Source: Streptomyces phaeoluteigriseus (GTDB lineage: Bacteria > Actinomycetota > Actinomycetes > Streptomycetales > Streptomycetaceae). Taken from it: a stretch of 64,000 bases of DNA. Within the stretch, counting starts at the first letter, position 1; every line of letters begins with the position of its first letter. The stretch lies in contig NZ_MPOH02000018.1 of NCBI RefSeq assembly GCF_001896135.2, positions 5,344-69,343 on the forward strand. The letters run 5' to 3'. Shown in pieces: positions 1 through 9,210 of this stretch. The position numbers and the translations under genes were made by a program. The notes under the pieces were generated by a model, which had not been told where the DNA came from, did not search any database, and saw nothing but the letters and a program-made list of their open reading frames with translations.

Positions 1-983
1 GCCACGAACCAGGCCCGCCATGAGCTGGGCGGCCCCGCTACGGCTTGGGGGCCGCGTTCCGCGCGCATCAGCACGCAGTCGAACTCGATCACCCGGCCGG
101 TCGTCGCCTCGCGCGTCACCGGGTACATGCCCGTGATGCCGAACCCGGCCGCCTCGTACGTCGCGACGGCCTCGCCCATCCCCGGGCTGCCCTCGTAGAG
201 CCGCAGCACGGCGACCTCGGACTGCATGCCGACGAACTCCTCGACCCGCTTCCCGGCCCCGGCGAACACCTCCAGGTCATAGCCCTGGGTGTCCATCTTC
301 AGGTACGGGCGGGGATCGGAGAGGCCGTCCAGCGCCTCGTCCATGACCTCGTCGAGCCGGCGGATGCGGATCTCCTCGGTCTCGGACCGGTTGAACCGGC
401 TGTAGCGGTCCTTGCCGTAGTCGCTGGGCCCCAGCAGGGAGTTCATGGTCTTCCAGCCGGTGTGGATCTCGGCGGTCGTCTCCTCGCGGCCCAGCCCGCA
501 CCGGTACACGTGCCAGTCGGGGTCCTGCGCCGCGGCCTTCTCCAGCTTGGCGAACGTCTCCGAGGTGGGCTCGAACGACACGATCCGCCCGGCATAGCCG
601 AGCCGGCGCAGCCGCCGGGCGTACTGGCCGCTGTTGGCCCCGACGTCGAAGACGCAGTTCGCCTCGTAGAGGGCGAGCATGGCGGCGACGTGCTGGGTGC
701 ACAGGTACTCGGCCGCCGCGAGTTGCAGGGCGCGTTCGTCGCGCCCGGCCGCCGCGTCCACGAACAGCACCGCGCCGGTCTCGCCGAGCCGGACGGCGCC
801 GGCGCCCGGGACCTGTGCGACGCCGCCCTTCGTCCGCCGGACGATCCAGGTGCCCTTGTCGGCACCGGTGACCGACAGGGGGGTGGCGGACCGGGACACC
901 AGCGCCGTCCCCGGGGCGATGTCGGTCACCTGGACGCCGATGCGGGGCATCAGCCGCAGGAGCCGTCGATAAAGAGTCTGCAT
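1..983 (-). CDS. FkbM family SAM-dependent methyltransferase (3' end cut by window edge)
   Basis: The frame is open from an ATG at 983 to the window edge, so about 327 residues are visible and the C-terminus is missing. Residues about 111-120 read VFDVGANSGQ, the SAM-binding glycine motif I of FkbM O-methyltransferases. It is followed by IVSFEPTSETF, the acidic end of strand beta-2, and by LKMDTQGYDLEVF, the usual second FkbM block. The family methylates hydroxyls of polyketides, sugars or lipids. The first 100 residues lack a recognised motif. The substrate cannot be told from the sequence, and no biosynthetic genes flank it inside the window. Confidence 0.85.
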   Translation of the reverse strand, partial: MQTLYRRLLRLMPRIGVQVTDIAPGTALVSRSATPLSVTGADKGTWIVRRTKGGVAQVPGAGAVRLGETGAVLFVDAAAGRDERALQLAAAEYLCTQHVAAMLALYEANCVFDVGANSGQYARRLRRLGYAGRIVSFEPTSETFAKLEKAAAQDPDWHVYRCGLGREETTAEIHTGWKTMNSLLGPSDYGKDRYSRFNRSETEEIRIRRLDEVMDEALDGLSDPRPYLKMDTQGYDLEVFAGAGKRVEEFVGMQSEVAVLRLYEGSPGMGEAVATYEAAGFGITGMYPVTREATTGRVIEFDCVLMRAERGPQAVAGPPSSWRAWFV

Positions 984-1087
984 TCCGCCAGCCCTATCAG
1001 AGTGGCGGGGTGCGGTCGCCCCGTTGAACGACATTCGTCGCCGGGGTTAACCGCCTTCTTACACGCGGCGCGTTCCGGGGTCCCTTC

Positions 1088-1118
1088 TTGACTTCGAGAG
1101 CGCTCCAGCACCTAGCGT
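1088..1118 (+). promoter_or_regulatory. Promoter with 19-bp spacer and MerR-like dyad
   Basis: TTGACT (1088-1093) and TAGCGT (1113-1118) are separated by 19 bp, longer than the usual 17-18. The spacer carries an imperfect dyad, ACTTCGAG / CTCCAGCA, around GAGCGCTC. A 19-bp spacer with an internal dyad is the hallmark of promoters activated by MerR-family proteins. It lies 40 bp upstream of the LLM oxidoreductase start. No MerR gene is present in the window. Confidence 0.55.
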
Positions 1119-1157
1119 CGAGACGGTTCCTGAGGATGCCGGTGAACGGAGACGGAC

Positions 1158-2039
1158 ATGCGTGTCGGTGTGCACATCAACCAGTTCGGCAACCCCGGGG
1201 GCGGGCCCGCGCTCGGCGCCGAACTCGCCGCGGCCGGAGCCGCCGCCGAGGCGGCCGGGGTGAGCCGGCTGTCGGTGATGGACCACTACTTCCAGATGGA
1301 GTTCAACGGCGGCGCCGAGGAGCCCATGCTGGAGGCGTACACCACGCTGGCGTTCCTCGCCGCCCACACCTCCACGGTCCGCCTCGGCGCGCTGGTGACC
1401 GGGGTGACGTACCGGCATCCCGGCCTGCTCGCCAAGATCGCCACGACGCTCGACGTGGTGTCCGGCGGACGGGCCTGGCTGGGCGTGGGGGCGGCCTGGT
1501 ACGACCGCGAGCACGAGGGCCTGGGCGTGCCCTTCCCGCCGGTCGCAGAGCGTTTCGAGCGGCTGGAGGAGACGCTGCGGATCTGCCGGCAGATGTGGGA
1601 CCCGGCCGACGACGGGCCCTTCGAGGGCCGGCACTACCGGCTGGCCGAGACCCTGTGCGTCCCGGCGCCGGTCAGCACGCCGCACCCGGAGATCCTCATC
1701 GGCGGCGGGGGCGAGCGCAAGACACTGCGGCTGGTCGCCCGCTACGGCGACGCCTGCAACCTGTTCGCCTCCTCGCCCGAGGAGGTCCGCCACAAGCTGG
1801 ACGTCCTGCGCGGCCACTGCGAGGCGGAGGACCGGGACTACGGCACGATCCTGAAGACGCTCACCTACACCGGCGAAGCGGCGACCGACGGGGACCTGGA
1901 CGCCTTCCTGCGGGACGTCTCGGGCTACACCGGGCTGGGCGTGGACACGCTGATCCTCGCCCCGCGCCTGGGGGAGACGTCCGGGTGGCTGGAGCGGTTC
2001 GTCGGCCCGGCGGTGAAGCGGCTGGCGGAGCTGGACTGA
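1158..2039 (+). CDS. LLM class F420-dependent oxidoreductase
   Basis: A 293-residue protein of the luciferase-like monooxygenase TIM-barrel family; the actinobacterial members usually use coenzyme F420. It opens with the family-typical MRVGVHINQFGNPGG. It contains VVSGGRAWLGVGAAWYDREHEGLG, the conserved block near the flavin phosphate site, and ILIGGGGERKTLRLVARYGDACN in the C-terminal half. The ATG at 1158 follows GGAGACGG. The gene stands alone between a probable MerR-type promoter and a strong terminator, so it is probably monocistronic. The substrate is unknown. Confidence 0.85.
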   Translation: MRVGVHINQFGNPGGGPALGAELAAAGAAAEAAGVSRLSVMDHYFQMEFNGGAEEPMLEAYTTLAFLAAHTSTVRLGALVTGVTYRHPGLLAKIATTLDVVSGGRAWLGVGAAWYDREHEGLGVPFPPVAERFERLEETLRICRQMWDPADDGPFEGRHYRLAETLCVPAPVSTPHPEILIGGGGERKTLRLVARYGDACNLFASSPEEVRHKLDVLRGHCEAEDRDYGTILKTLTYTGEAATDGDLDAFLRDVSGYTGLGVDTLILAPRLGETSGWLERFVGPAVKRLAELD

Positions 2040-2068
2040 GGGTGCGGCTGCCCCGCTCCACGCGGACG

Positions 2069-2109
2069 CGGCAGGGAGGGGCCCGCAGACTTCGGACCCC
2101 TCCCTGCCG
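2069..2109. terminator. Bidirectional hairpin terminator
   Basis: A 13-bp perfect stem (CGGCAGGGAGGGG at 2069-2081 pairs with CCCCTCCCTGCCG at 2097-2109) with a 15-nt loop lies between two convergent genes ending at 2039 and 2131. There is no long U tract, which is common for Streptomyces terminators. Confidence 0.75.
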
Positions 2110-2130
2110 TTCGCTCTGCCGCTACGAAGA

Positions 2131-2694
2131 TCAGGCGGCCACGGTCTCGCCCGCGTGGCCGTGCAGACGGGCCACGACCTCGGTCAGCTGCGCGGCGACC
2201 TCGGCGTCGTCCGCCGGGTGGGTCTCGGCGAAGCGGGTCAGGGAGCCGGGGATGGAGAGCTTGAGGTCCTCGATCACCTTGGCGCCGGCGATGCCCACGG
2301 CCTTGCGGGCCTCGTCCTGCGCCCATACGCCGCCGAACTGGCCGAACGCGGTGCCGACCACGGCGGCCGGCTTTCCGGCGAAGGCACCGGCGCCGTACGG
2401 GCGGGACAGCCAGTCGATGGCGTTCTTCAGGACGGCGGGGATGGTGCCGTTGTACTCGGGCGAGAAGAGCAGGAAGGCGTCGGCGGCCTGGGCGGCCTCA
2501 CGCAGCTTGACGGCGGCGGCCGGCACGCTGCCCTCGACGTCGAGGTCCTCGTTGTAGAACGGGATGTCGGCCAGGCCTTCGAACAGGTCGACCTCCGAGC
2601 CCTCGGGAGCGACCTTGACGGCCGCCTCGGCGAGCTGACGGTTGGTGGAACCGGCGCGGAGGCTGCCGACGAGCGCGAGGATGCGGACAGACAT
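2131..2694 (-). CDS. NADPH-dependent FMN reductase
   Basis: A 187-residue flavodoxin-like protein. GSLRAGSTNRQLA near the N-terminus is the FMN phosphate loop. SPEYNGTIPAVLKNAIDW in the middle is the signature of the NAD(P)H-dependent FMN reductase/azoreductase group. Cytosolic members reduce FMN, quinones or azo compounds. It is divergent from a TetR gene, and two GGACC-N2-GGTCC operators sit in the shared 120-bp intergenic region, so it is the likely target of that repressor. Length and start (ATG at 2694) fit the family. Confidence 0.88.
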   Translation of the reverse strand: MSVRILALVGSLRAGSTNRQLAEAAVKVAPEGSEVDLFEGLADIPFYNEDLDVEGSVPAAAVKLREAAQAADAFLLFSPEYNGTIPAVLKNAIDWLSRPYGAGAFAGKPAAVVGTAFGQFGGVWAQDEARKAVGIAGAKVIEDLKLSIPGSLTRFAETHPADDAEVAAQLTEVVARLHGHAGETVAA

Positions 2695-2734
2695 GGGTTA
2701 CTCCCAAGGGGCGGAAACATAGTCGTAAAGAACC

Positions 2735-2746
2735 GGACCGGGGTCC
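2735..2746. promoter_or_regulatory. TetR-type operator 1 (GGACC-N2-GGTCC)
   Basis: GGACCGGGGTCC, a palindrome apart from its two central bases, lies 41 bp upstream of the FMN reductase start. A second copy is centred 37 bp away. This suits an autoregulated divergent TetR repressor. Confidence 0.7.
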
Positions 2747-2771
2747 GCTTCACTGTTCTAGCACCCTAACC

Positions 2772-2783
2772 GGACCGCGGTCC
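2772..2783. promoter_or_regulatory. TetR-type operator 2 (GGACCGCGGTCC)
   Basis: A perfect 12-bp palindrome, extended by CTAACC and AGTTTC flanks that also pair partly. It lies about 32 bp upstream of the TetR start and is the better match of the two operators. Confidence 0.72.
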
Positions 2784-2814
2784 AGTTTCATTCCCCGTGC
2801 TTTACGCTGAGTTC

Positions 2815-3465
2815 ATGTCCGCCGCCCTGCCGCCCTTCCCCGGACCCGAGACACCCCTCGACGGACCCGAACTCCTCCAGCTCGGGTACGCCGAGGACGA
2901 GCCCTGCCTGCGCGCCGACGCGGCCCGCAACCGCGCCCGGCTGCTGGACGCCGCCGCCCGGCTGGTCGCCGAGCACGGCGCGGCCGGGGTCACCATGGAG
3001 GCGGTGGCCGCCGCGGCGAACGTCGGCAAGGGGACGGTCTTCCGCCGCTTCGGCGACCGCGCCGGACTGCTGACGGCACTGCTGGACCACTCCGAGCGCA
3101 ATTTCCAGGCGGCCTTCCTGGGCGGGCCCCCGCCGCTCGGGCCCGGCCCCGAGCCGGCGGAGCGCCTGCGGGCGTTCGGCGTCGCCTACCTGCGGCGCGC
3201 GATCGAGGAGCTGGACCTGCTGCTCGCGGCCGAGGCGGGCCCCGACCGCCGCTTCATCGGCCCGGTCCGCCGCCTGTACCACGGCCACCTCGCGCTGCTG
3301 CTGCGCCAGGCGGTCCCGGACGCCGACGCGGACCTCCTGGCCCACACCCTGCTGGGCTACCTCAACCCGCCCCTGATCCACCACCTGGTCCGCCAGTGCG
3401 GCACCCCGCCGCCCCGCCTGGAAACCGGCTGGACCGACCTGGTGAACCGGATCACGGGGACCTGA
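2815..3465 (+). CDS. TetR/AcrR family transcriptional regulator
   Basis: A 216-residue repressor-type protein. The helix-turn-helix region reads RARLLDAAARLVAEHGAAGVTMEAVAAAANVGKGTVFRRFGDRAGLLTALLDH in order, a canonical TetR N-terminal domain. The C-terminal ligand domain is family-specific. I chose the ATG at 2815; an earlier in-frame start at 2797 would place coding sequence closer to the operator. It probably represses the divergent FMN reductase gene and itself through the paired palindromes, in response to an electrophile or quinone-like ligand (inferred). Confidence 0.88.
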   Translation: MSAALPPFPGPETPLDGPELLQLGYAEDEPCLRADAARNRARLLDAAARLVAEHGAAGVTMEAVAAAANVGKGTVFRRFGDRAGLLTALLDHSERNFQAAFLGGPPPLGPGPEPAERLRAFGVAYLRRAIEELDLLLAAEAGPDRRFIGPVRRLYHGHLALLLRQAVPDADADLLAHTLLGYLNPPLIHHLVRQCGTPPPRLETGWTDLVNRITGT

Positions 3466-3565
3466 GCCTGGCCTCGAGCCGTGCCTCGGCCAGGAACACA
3501 GTCGTGGAATCCCGGACGATTTGAGTGTTCCCCCGCCCAAAACCCCGGCCCCCGCTTCTGCCAAG

Positions 3566-4614
3566 ATGCCGTACGTCATGGTGCAGATACCGAACACGCC
3601 CGCGCCGACATCGCCGTCGGCGCCGCGCTCCGTGCCCACGAGCGCCGACGTGGCCCGCCTGGCCGGCGTCTCCCGCGCGACCGTCTCCTACGTCCTGAAC
3701 AACACCGGCGCCGTCCGGATCAGCGAGCCCACCCGCCGCCGCGTCCAGCGGGCCGCCGAGGAACTCGGATACGTCCCGCACGCGGCGGCCCGCAGCCTGC
3801 GCGCCGGACACACCCGCATGGTCCTGATGCCCGCTCCGCCCGTCCCGGCGGGCCCCCTCTACAGCCAGTTCGTGCACGACTTCCAGGGCGCCCTCAGCCG
3901 ACTCGACTACACCGTCGTCCAGTACGGCGCCAGCGGACTGCACGGGGACGAGGCCGCCCGCGCCTGGGCCGAACTGCGGCCCGTGGCCGTCCTGGTACCG
4001 GGTCCCGGCCTCGGCCCGCAGGGCGTCGCCGTGCTCAAGCGGGCCGGCGCCCGCGCCGTGGTCACCCTCGGTACCGAGCCCGTCGACGGCGCCCACGCCC
4101 TGCTCACCGACCACGCCGGCGTCGGCCGCGGCGCGGCACGCCATCTGTACGCGCGAGGCCGCCGCCGTATCGGCGTGGTCGTCCCCGAGGAACCGGGCCT
4201 GGAGACGTTCTCCGCGCCCCGCCTCGACGCGCCCGCGAGGCCGTGCACGGCACCGGCGCCACCGTCTCCCCGCTGCCCCTGGCCTACACCGAGGAGTCCG
4301 CGGCCGCGCTCGCCGCCCGCTGGCGCGACCTCGGCCTGGACGGGGTCTTCGCCTACAACGACGAGTACGCGATGCTGCTCATGAGCGCCCTCCAGGACGA
4401 GGGCGTGCGCGTCCCCGAGGACGCTGCCGTCATCGGCGCCGACGATCTGATGCTGTCCAGGCTGCTGCGCCCGAGGCTCAGCACCGTCCGGATCGCACTG
4501 CCCTCCGGCCGCGGTCTCGCCGAGCTGGTCGACCGGGCGGTCCGCGACCCCGGCGCCACGCCCGAGTCGCATGAACTGTTCGAAGCGACGGTCGTGCAGC
4601 GGGACTCGACGTGA
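3566..4614 (+). pseudogene. LacI family transcriptional regulator, single-base frameshift
   Basis: The N-terminal frame gives a LacI helix-turn-helix (TSADVARLAGVSRATVSYVLNN, then RRVQRAAEELGYVPHAAARSLRAG) and a periplasmic-binding-like core. Near 4229-4231 the reading must move by one base to continue as AREAVHGTGATVSPLPLAYTEES to the TGA at 4612-4614. The downstream frame is fully conserved in character (VFAYNDEYA, VIGADDLMLSRLLRPRLSTVRI). Restoring one G in GACGCGCCC rejoins both parts into an ordinary protein of about 350 residues. Starts at 3566 or 3578 are possible. It probably regulates the aldehyde dehydrogenase downstream. A sequencing deletion is more likely than a real mutation. 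Confidence 0.8.
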
Positions 4615-4629
4615 GGGGTCCGGCCGTGC
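4539..4629. repeat. Direct repeat X, copy 1 (end of the LacI gene)
   Basis: This 91-bp block holds the last 25 codons and stop of the LacI gene. It recurs 160 bp downstream at 4699-4789 with only a handful of substitutions, for example GTCGTGCAGCGGGACTCGAC is identical in both. The second copy is outside any gene. Confidence 0.85.
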
Positions 4630-4649
4630 CGGAGGTGCGAGGCCGGACG

Positions 4650-4699
4650 GATCACCGCATTCCGCCTCGCGGCCGCGCCATAGGCGGCGTACACATGGG
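4650..4699. repeat. Direct repeat Y, copy 1
   Basis: GATCACCGCAT...AGGCGGCG..ACACA.GGG recurs at 4921-4969 with several substitutions. It lies between the two X repeats, giving the order X1-Y1-X2-spacer-Y2. Confidence 0.75.
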
Positions 4700-4789
4700 G
4701 TCCGCGACCTCTGCGCCACGCTGGAGTCGCATGAACTGTTGGAAGCGACGGTCGTGCAGCGGGACTCGACGTGAGGGGTCCGGCCGTGC
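4699..4789. repeat. Direct repeat X, copy 2 (non-coding echo of the LacI C-terminus)
   Basis: This copy matches 4539-4629 including the stop codon but has no gene in front of it. It is a relic of a local duplication between the LacI gene and the aldehyde dehydrogenase gene. Confidence 0.8.
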
Positions 4790-4852
4790 AGAGGTTGGCC
4801 GGCGTGGCCGACCCGCGCGGTCGTGGCCCGTCCGTTTCCGCTGCTCGGCGAC

Positions 4853-4872
4853 TAGGATGTTGCACGCTCAAC
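4853..4872 (+). promoter_or_regulatory. -10 element and LacI-like operator before aldehyde dehydrogenase
   Basis: TAGGAT (4853-4858) fits a TAnnnT -10 box, though no good -35 is visible. It is followed by TTGCACGCTCAA (4861-4872), a partial dyad with TTG/CAA ends and a central CG as in LacI operators. It is placed to let the upstream LacI protein control the dehydrogenase. Confidence 0.35.
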
Positions 4873-4920
4873 CAGATGGGACCGCGTTCGACGCCGGACG
4901 CAGCTCGCCCGGCTGCGCCG

Positions 4921-4969
4921 GATCACCGCATCCCGCCACGCGACCGCCCAAAGGCGGCGAACACACGGG
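4921..4969. repeat. Direct repeat Y, copy 2
   Basis: Second copy of the block at 4650-4699, 50 bp upstream of the aldehyde dehydrogenase start. The 404-bp stretch from 4615 to 5018 holds only these repeats and the promoter-like site; I see no gene in it. Confidence 0.75.
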
Positions 4970-5018
4970 ACCTGACTTCCCCCGGCAGGTCCCGCGGGTC
5001 ATCGATCGGAGAGCCGTC

Positions 5019-6454
5019 ATGCCGTTGCTCGACCCCACGACCTGGCAGTCCCGCAGCCTGTCGGGTCCCACGTATCCCGTCACCGAGCCCGCCACCGGCG
5101 ACTCCCTCGGCACGGTGGTCCTGGCCGGCGCGGAGGACGTCGCCCCGGCCGCGGAGGCCGCCCTCGCCGCCCAGGCGGAGTGGGCCCGCGTCCCCCACTT
5201 CGTCCGCGCCGCGGTGCTGCGCAAGGCCGGCGACCTGTTCGGCGCGCACGCCGACGAACTGCGCGAGTGGCTCGTGCGGGAGTCCGGCTCCGTCCCCGGC
5301 AAGGCCGACTTCGAGCTGCACGTCGCCGCCCAGGAGTGCTACGAGGCCGCCGCCCTCGCCTCCCGCCCGGCCGGCCAGGTCCTGCCCAGCGAGGTGCCCC
5401 GGCTGTCGTACACCCGGCGCGTCCCCGTCGGGGCCGTCGGCGTGATCTCCCCGTTCAACGCTCCGCTGATCCTGTCGATCCGCTCCGTGGCGCCCGCCCT
5501 GGCGCTCGGCAACGCGGTCCTGCTGAAGCCGGACCCGCGCACGGCGGTCTGCGGCGGCCTGTCCCTGGCCGCGGTCTTCGCCGAGGCGGGTCTCCCCGAG
5601 GGACTGCTGCACATCCTGCCGGGCGGCGCCGAGACGGGCGCGGCCCTGGTCGCCGACCCGCGCGTCCCGGTGATCTCCTTCACCGGTTCCACCGCGGCCG
5701 GCCGCGCGGTCGGCGAGGCCGCCGGGCGTCACCTCAAGCGCGCCCATCTGGAACTGGGCGGGAACTCCGCCCTGATCGTGCTGGCGGACGCCGACCTCGA
5801 CGCGGTGATCTCCACCGCTGCCTGGGGCTCCTTCTTCCACCAGGGCCAGATCTGCATGACCACCGGCCGCCACCTCGTGCACGCCTCGCTCTACGAGGAG
5901 TACGTCGAGCGCCTCGCGGCGAAGGCCGACGCCCTGGCCGTCGGCGACCCGCACCGCGCCCAGGTCCACCTCGGCCCGCTCATCGACGGCGGCCAACTCG
6001 GCAAGGTGCACGCCCTGGTGGAGGCCAGCACGGCGGCCGGCGCGAAACTCGCGGCCGGCGGCACGCACGAGGACCTCTTCTACCGCCCGACCGTCCTCAC
6101 GGGCGTCGACGACCGCACCCCCGCGTACGCGGAGGAGGTCTTCGGGCCGGTCGCCCCGGTCCGCGCGTTCGGCACCCCCGACGAGGCCGCCGCCCTGGCC
6201 GCGCCGGCTCCTACGGCCTGTCCCTCGGCATCGTCACCCGCGACACCGCCCGCGGACTCGACCTGGCCGAACGCATCCCGACCGGGATCGTGCACATCAA
6301 CGACCAGACGGTCAACGACGAGGCCGTAGCGCCGTTCGGCGGGGTCGCGGCCTCGGGTACCGGCGCCCGCTTCGGCGGCGAGGCCAACCTGGAGGCCTTC
6401 ACCGACGTGCGCTGGACGACGGTGCGCGGGGACGTGGCGCCGTACCCCTTCTAG
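5019..6454 (+). pseudogene. Aldehyde dehydrogenase (benzaldehyde/vanillin type), single-base frameshift
   Basis: An NAD(P)-dependent aldehyde dehydrogenase of about 478 residues once the break near 6200-6206 is repaired by one base. The first frame has VGVISPFNAPLILSIRSVAP (cofactor site), FTGSTAAGRAVG, LELGGN with the general-base Glu, and FFHQGQICMTTGR with the catalytic Cys. After the break the other frame continues GSYGLSLGIVTRDTARGLDLA, HINDQTVNDEAVAPFGG and ends with the usual FTDVRW block. The sequence resembles aromatic aldehyde dehydrogenases such as benzaldehyde dehydrogenase (from memory). The break is probably a sequencing deletion. Confidence 0.85.
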
Positions 6455-6457
6455 GAG

Positions 6458-6862
<405 letters not shown>

Positions 6863-7006
6863 GACGTCATTCCCTCTTCCCGGTGCTTCCTGCCGGGGTC
6901 CTCCCGGCATGGGGTGAAGCCGACCTCGCAAACACGGCCGACCGGTGGCGTATTCCGCGCCCCTACCCGTGTGGCCTCCGCGCACACCACCCACCAGACT
7001 GACCCC

Positions 7007-8425
7007 ATGACGGAAACGGAAACCATCGCGTACGACGTCGTGGTGCTCGGGGCCGGGCCCGTGGGGGAGAACGTGGCCGACCGCACCCGTGCGGCAGGCC
7101 TCACCACCGCGGTCGTGGAGAGCGAACTGGTCGGCGGCGAGTGCTCCTACTGGGCCTGCATGCCCAGCAAGGCCCTGCTGCGCCCGGTCATCGCCCAGGC
7201 CGACGCCCGCCGCCTGCCCGGCCTGCGCCAGGCGGTACAGGGCCCCCTCGACGCGGACGCGATCCTCGCCCACCGCAACTACTTCACCTCCGACTGGAAG
7301 GACGACGGCCAGGTCGGCTGGCTGGACGGCATCGGCGCAGACCTCTACCGCGGTCACGGCCGGCTGACCGGCCCGCGCACGGTGAGCGTCGGCGACAAGG
7401 TCCTGACCGCCCGGCACGCCGTCGCCGTGTGCACGGGCACCCGGGCCGTCCTGCCGGACCTGCCGGGTCTGGCCGAGGTAGGGCCGTGGACGAGCCGCGA
7501 GGCGACGAGCGCCCAGTCCGTGCCCGGCCGCCTGGTCGTGGTCGGCGGCGGGGTGGTCGCCACCGAGATGGCCACCGCCTGGCAGGCCCTCGGCTCCCGG
7601 GTCACCCTGCTGGTGCGCGGAAAGGGGCTGCTCAACCGCATGGAGCCGTTCGCCGGCGAACTGGTCGCCGAGGCTCTCGTCGCGGCCGGCGCGGACGTGC
7701 GGACCGGGACCTCGGTGAAGTCGGTGACCCGCAGGGACGGCACCGTCGTGGTCGTCACCGACACCGGCGACCGTATCGAGGCGGACGAGATCCTCTTCGC
7801 CACCGGCCGCGCCCCGCGCACCGACGACCTCGGCCTCGACACGGTCGGCCTGGAACCGGGTTCCTGGCTGCCGGTCGACGACAGCCTGCGCGTCACCGGC
7901 AGCGAGTGGCTCTACGCGGTCGGCGACGTCAACCACCGCGCCCTCCTCACCCATCAGGGCAAGTACCAGGCCCGTATCGCCGGCGCCGCGATCGCCGCCC
8001 GCGCCTCGGGGAGGACGGACCTGGACGCCGGCCCGTGGGGCGCCCACGCCGCCACCGCCGACCACGCGGCCGTCCCGCAGGTCGTCTTCACCGACCCGGA
8101 GGCCGCTGCGGTCGGCCTCTCCCTCGCGGAGGCGGAACAGGCCGGGCACCGCGTCCGCGCCGTCGACGTCGACCTCTCCTCGGTCGCCGGGGCGGGCCTG
8201 TACAGCGAGGGCTACAAGGGCCGCGCCCGCATCGTCGTCGACCTGGACGACGAGATCCTGCGCGGCGTCACCTTCGTCGGCCCCGGCGTCGGTGAACTGA
8301 TCCACTCGGCGACCGTCGCCGTCGTCGGTCAGGTGCCCCTCGCCCGCCTGTGGCACGCCGTCCCGTCCTACCCGACGATCAGCGAGGTCTGGCTGCGCCT
8401 GCTGGAGGCGTTCCGGGACAGCTGA
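7007..8425 (+). CDS. NAD(P)/FAD-dependent oxidoreductase, pyridine nucleotide-disulfide family
   Basis: A 472-residue group I flavoprotein disulfide reductase homologue. VVVLGAGPVGENVADR is the FAD-binding dinucleotide motif. GGECSYWACMPSKALLRP carries the C-X4-C redox pair in the position of lipoamide dehydrogenase and mercuric reductase. VVVGGGVVATEMA is the NAD(P) motif, and YAVGDVNHRALLTHQGKYQ the FAD ATG motif. The C-terminal interface domain reads VVFTDPEAAAVGLSLAEAE, but the His-Glu pair of lipoamide dehydrogenase is not evident; the same region reads WHAVPSYPTISE. The substrate is therefore unclear. It is divergent from thioredoxin, hinting at a redox role. Confidence 0.88.
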   Translation: MTETETIAYDVVVLGAGPVGENVADRTRAAGLTTAVVESELVGGECSYWACMPSKALLRPVIAQADARRLPGLRQAVQGPLDADAILAHRNYFTSDWKDDGQVGWLDGIGADLYRGHGRLTGPRTVSVGDKVLTARHAVAVCTGTRAVLPDLPGLAEVGPWTSREATSAQSVPGRLVVVGGGVVATEMATAWQALGSRVTLLVRGKGLLNRMEPFAGELVAEALVAAGADVRTGTSVKSVTRRDGTVVVVTDTGDRIEADEILFATGRAPRTDDLGLDTVGLEPGSWLPVDDSLRVTGSEWLYAVGDVNHRALLTHQGKYQARIAGAAIAARASGRTDLDAGPWGAHAATADHAAVPQVVFTDPEAAAVGLSLAEAEQAGHRVRAVDVDLSSVAGAGLYSEGYKGRARIVVDLDDEILRGVTFVGPGVGELIHSATVAVVGQVPLARLWHAVPSYPTISEVWLRLLEAFRDS

Positions 8426-8432
8426 GGTCCGG

Positions 8433-9077
8433 TTACGGCAGCCCGAAGCCGAGCGCGCGGGCTGCCTCCTCCGGCGTCGGCTGAGCCCAGCGCCGGGCCG
8501 CCGTCTCGTTGGCGGACAGCGAACGCAACTCGGCCCGGTCCAGGTAGAGCAGGCCGTCGAGGTGGTCCGTCTCGTGCTGCACGATCCGGGCGGGCCACCC
8601 GCCGAACACCTCGTCCAGCGCCCGGCCGCCCTCGTCCTCGCCGGTCAGCCGCACCTCGACGGGCCGGGCCACCACCGCCTGCCAGCCCGGTACGCTCAGA
8701 CAGCCCTCGAAGAAGGCGGCGCGGCCCGAACCCACCGGCTCGTAGGCGGGGTTGACCAGGACCCGGAACGGCTGCGGCACCCGGCCGCGGGCCACCCGCA
8801 CCTCCTCCGGCACCGGCGCCGGGTCCTCGATCACCGCGATCCGCAGCTCCACGCCGACCTGCGGCGCGGCCAGGCCCACGCCGGGCGCCGCGCGCATGGT
8901 GACGCGCAGCGCCTCGACGAAGCGGGCCAGCAGCGCGGGGCCGAGCTGACCGTCGTAGCGGACGGTGCCGGTGCGCAGGACCGGGTCGCCGGCCGCCACG
9001 ATCGGCAACGGGCCGTCGACGGCGAGGAGTTCCTCGACCCGTTCGGCAAGGGGCGCGCGGGGACTGGGAGATGCCAT
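8433..9077 (-). CDS. def: Peptide deformylase
   Basis: A 214-residue Fe/Zn hydrolase that removes the formyl group from new proteins. All three motifs are present: GVGLAAPQVG (motif I), EGCLS (motif II, metal Cys) and QHETDHLDG (motif III, HExxH). The long N-terminal part (MASPSPRAPLAERVEELL) and spacing are typical of the extra actinomycete deformylase paralogues. It ends in TAA and is convergent with the preceding flavoprotein, 7 bp apart. Whether it is the essential copy cannot be judged from the window. Confidence 0.93.
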   Translation of the reverse strand: MASPSPRAPLAERVEELLAVDGPLPIVAAGDPVLRTGTVRYDGQLGPALLARFVEALRVTMRAAPGVGLAAPQVGVELRIAVIEDPAPVPEEVRVARGRVPQPFRVLVNPAYEPVGSGRAAFFEGCLSVPGWQAVVARPVEVRLTGEDEGGRALDEVFGGWPARIVQHETDHLDGLLYLDRAELRSLSANETAARRWAQPTPEEAARALGFGLP

Positions 9078-9210
9078 CGGGCCAGCATGCCACGACCACG
9101 ACTCCTGTGACGCAGGTCACCGAAGCGGCCGGGAACTCGGCGGCACCGCGGTCCGACTACTGCTCCGTCACGGTTGATACGTCCCCACCGACCACCGGAG
9201 AAGCCCGCCG

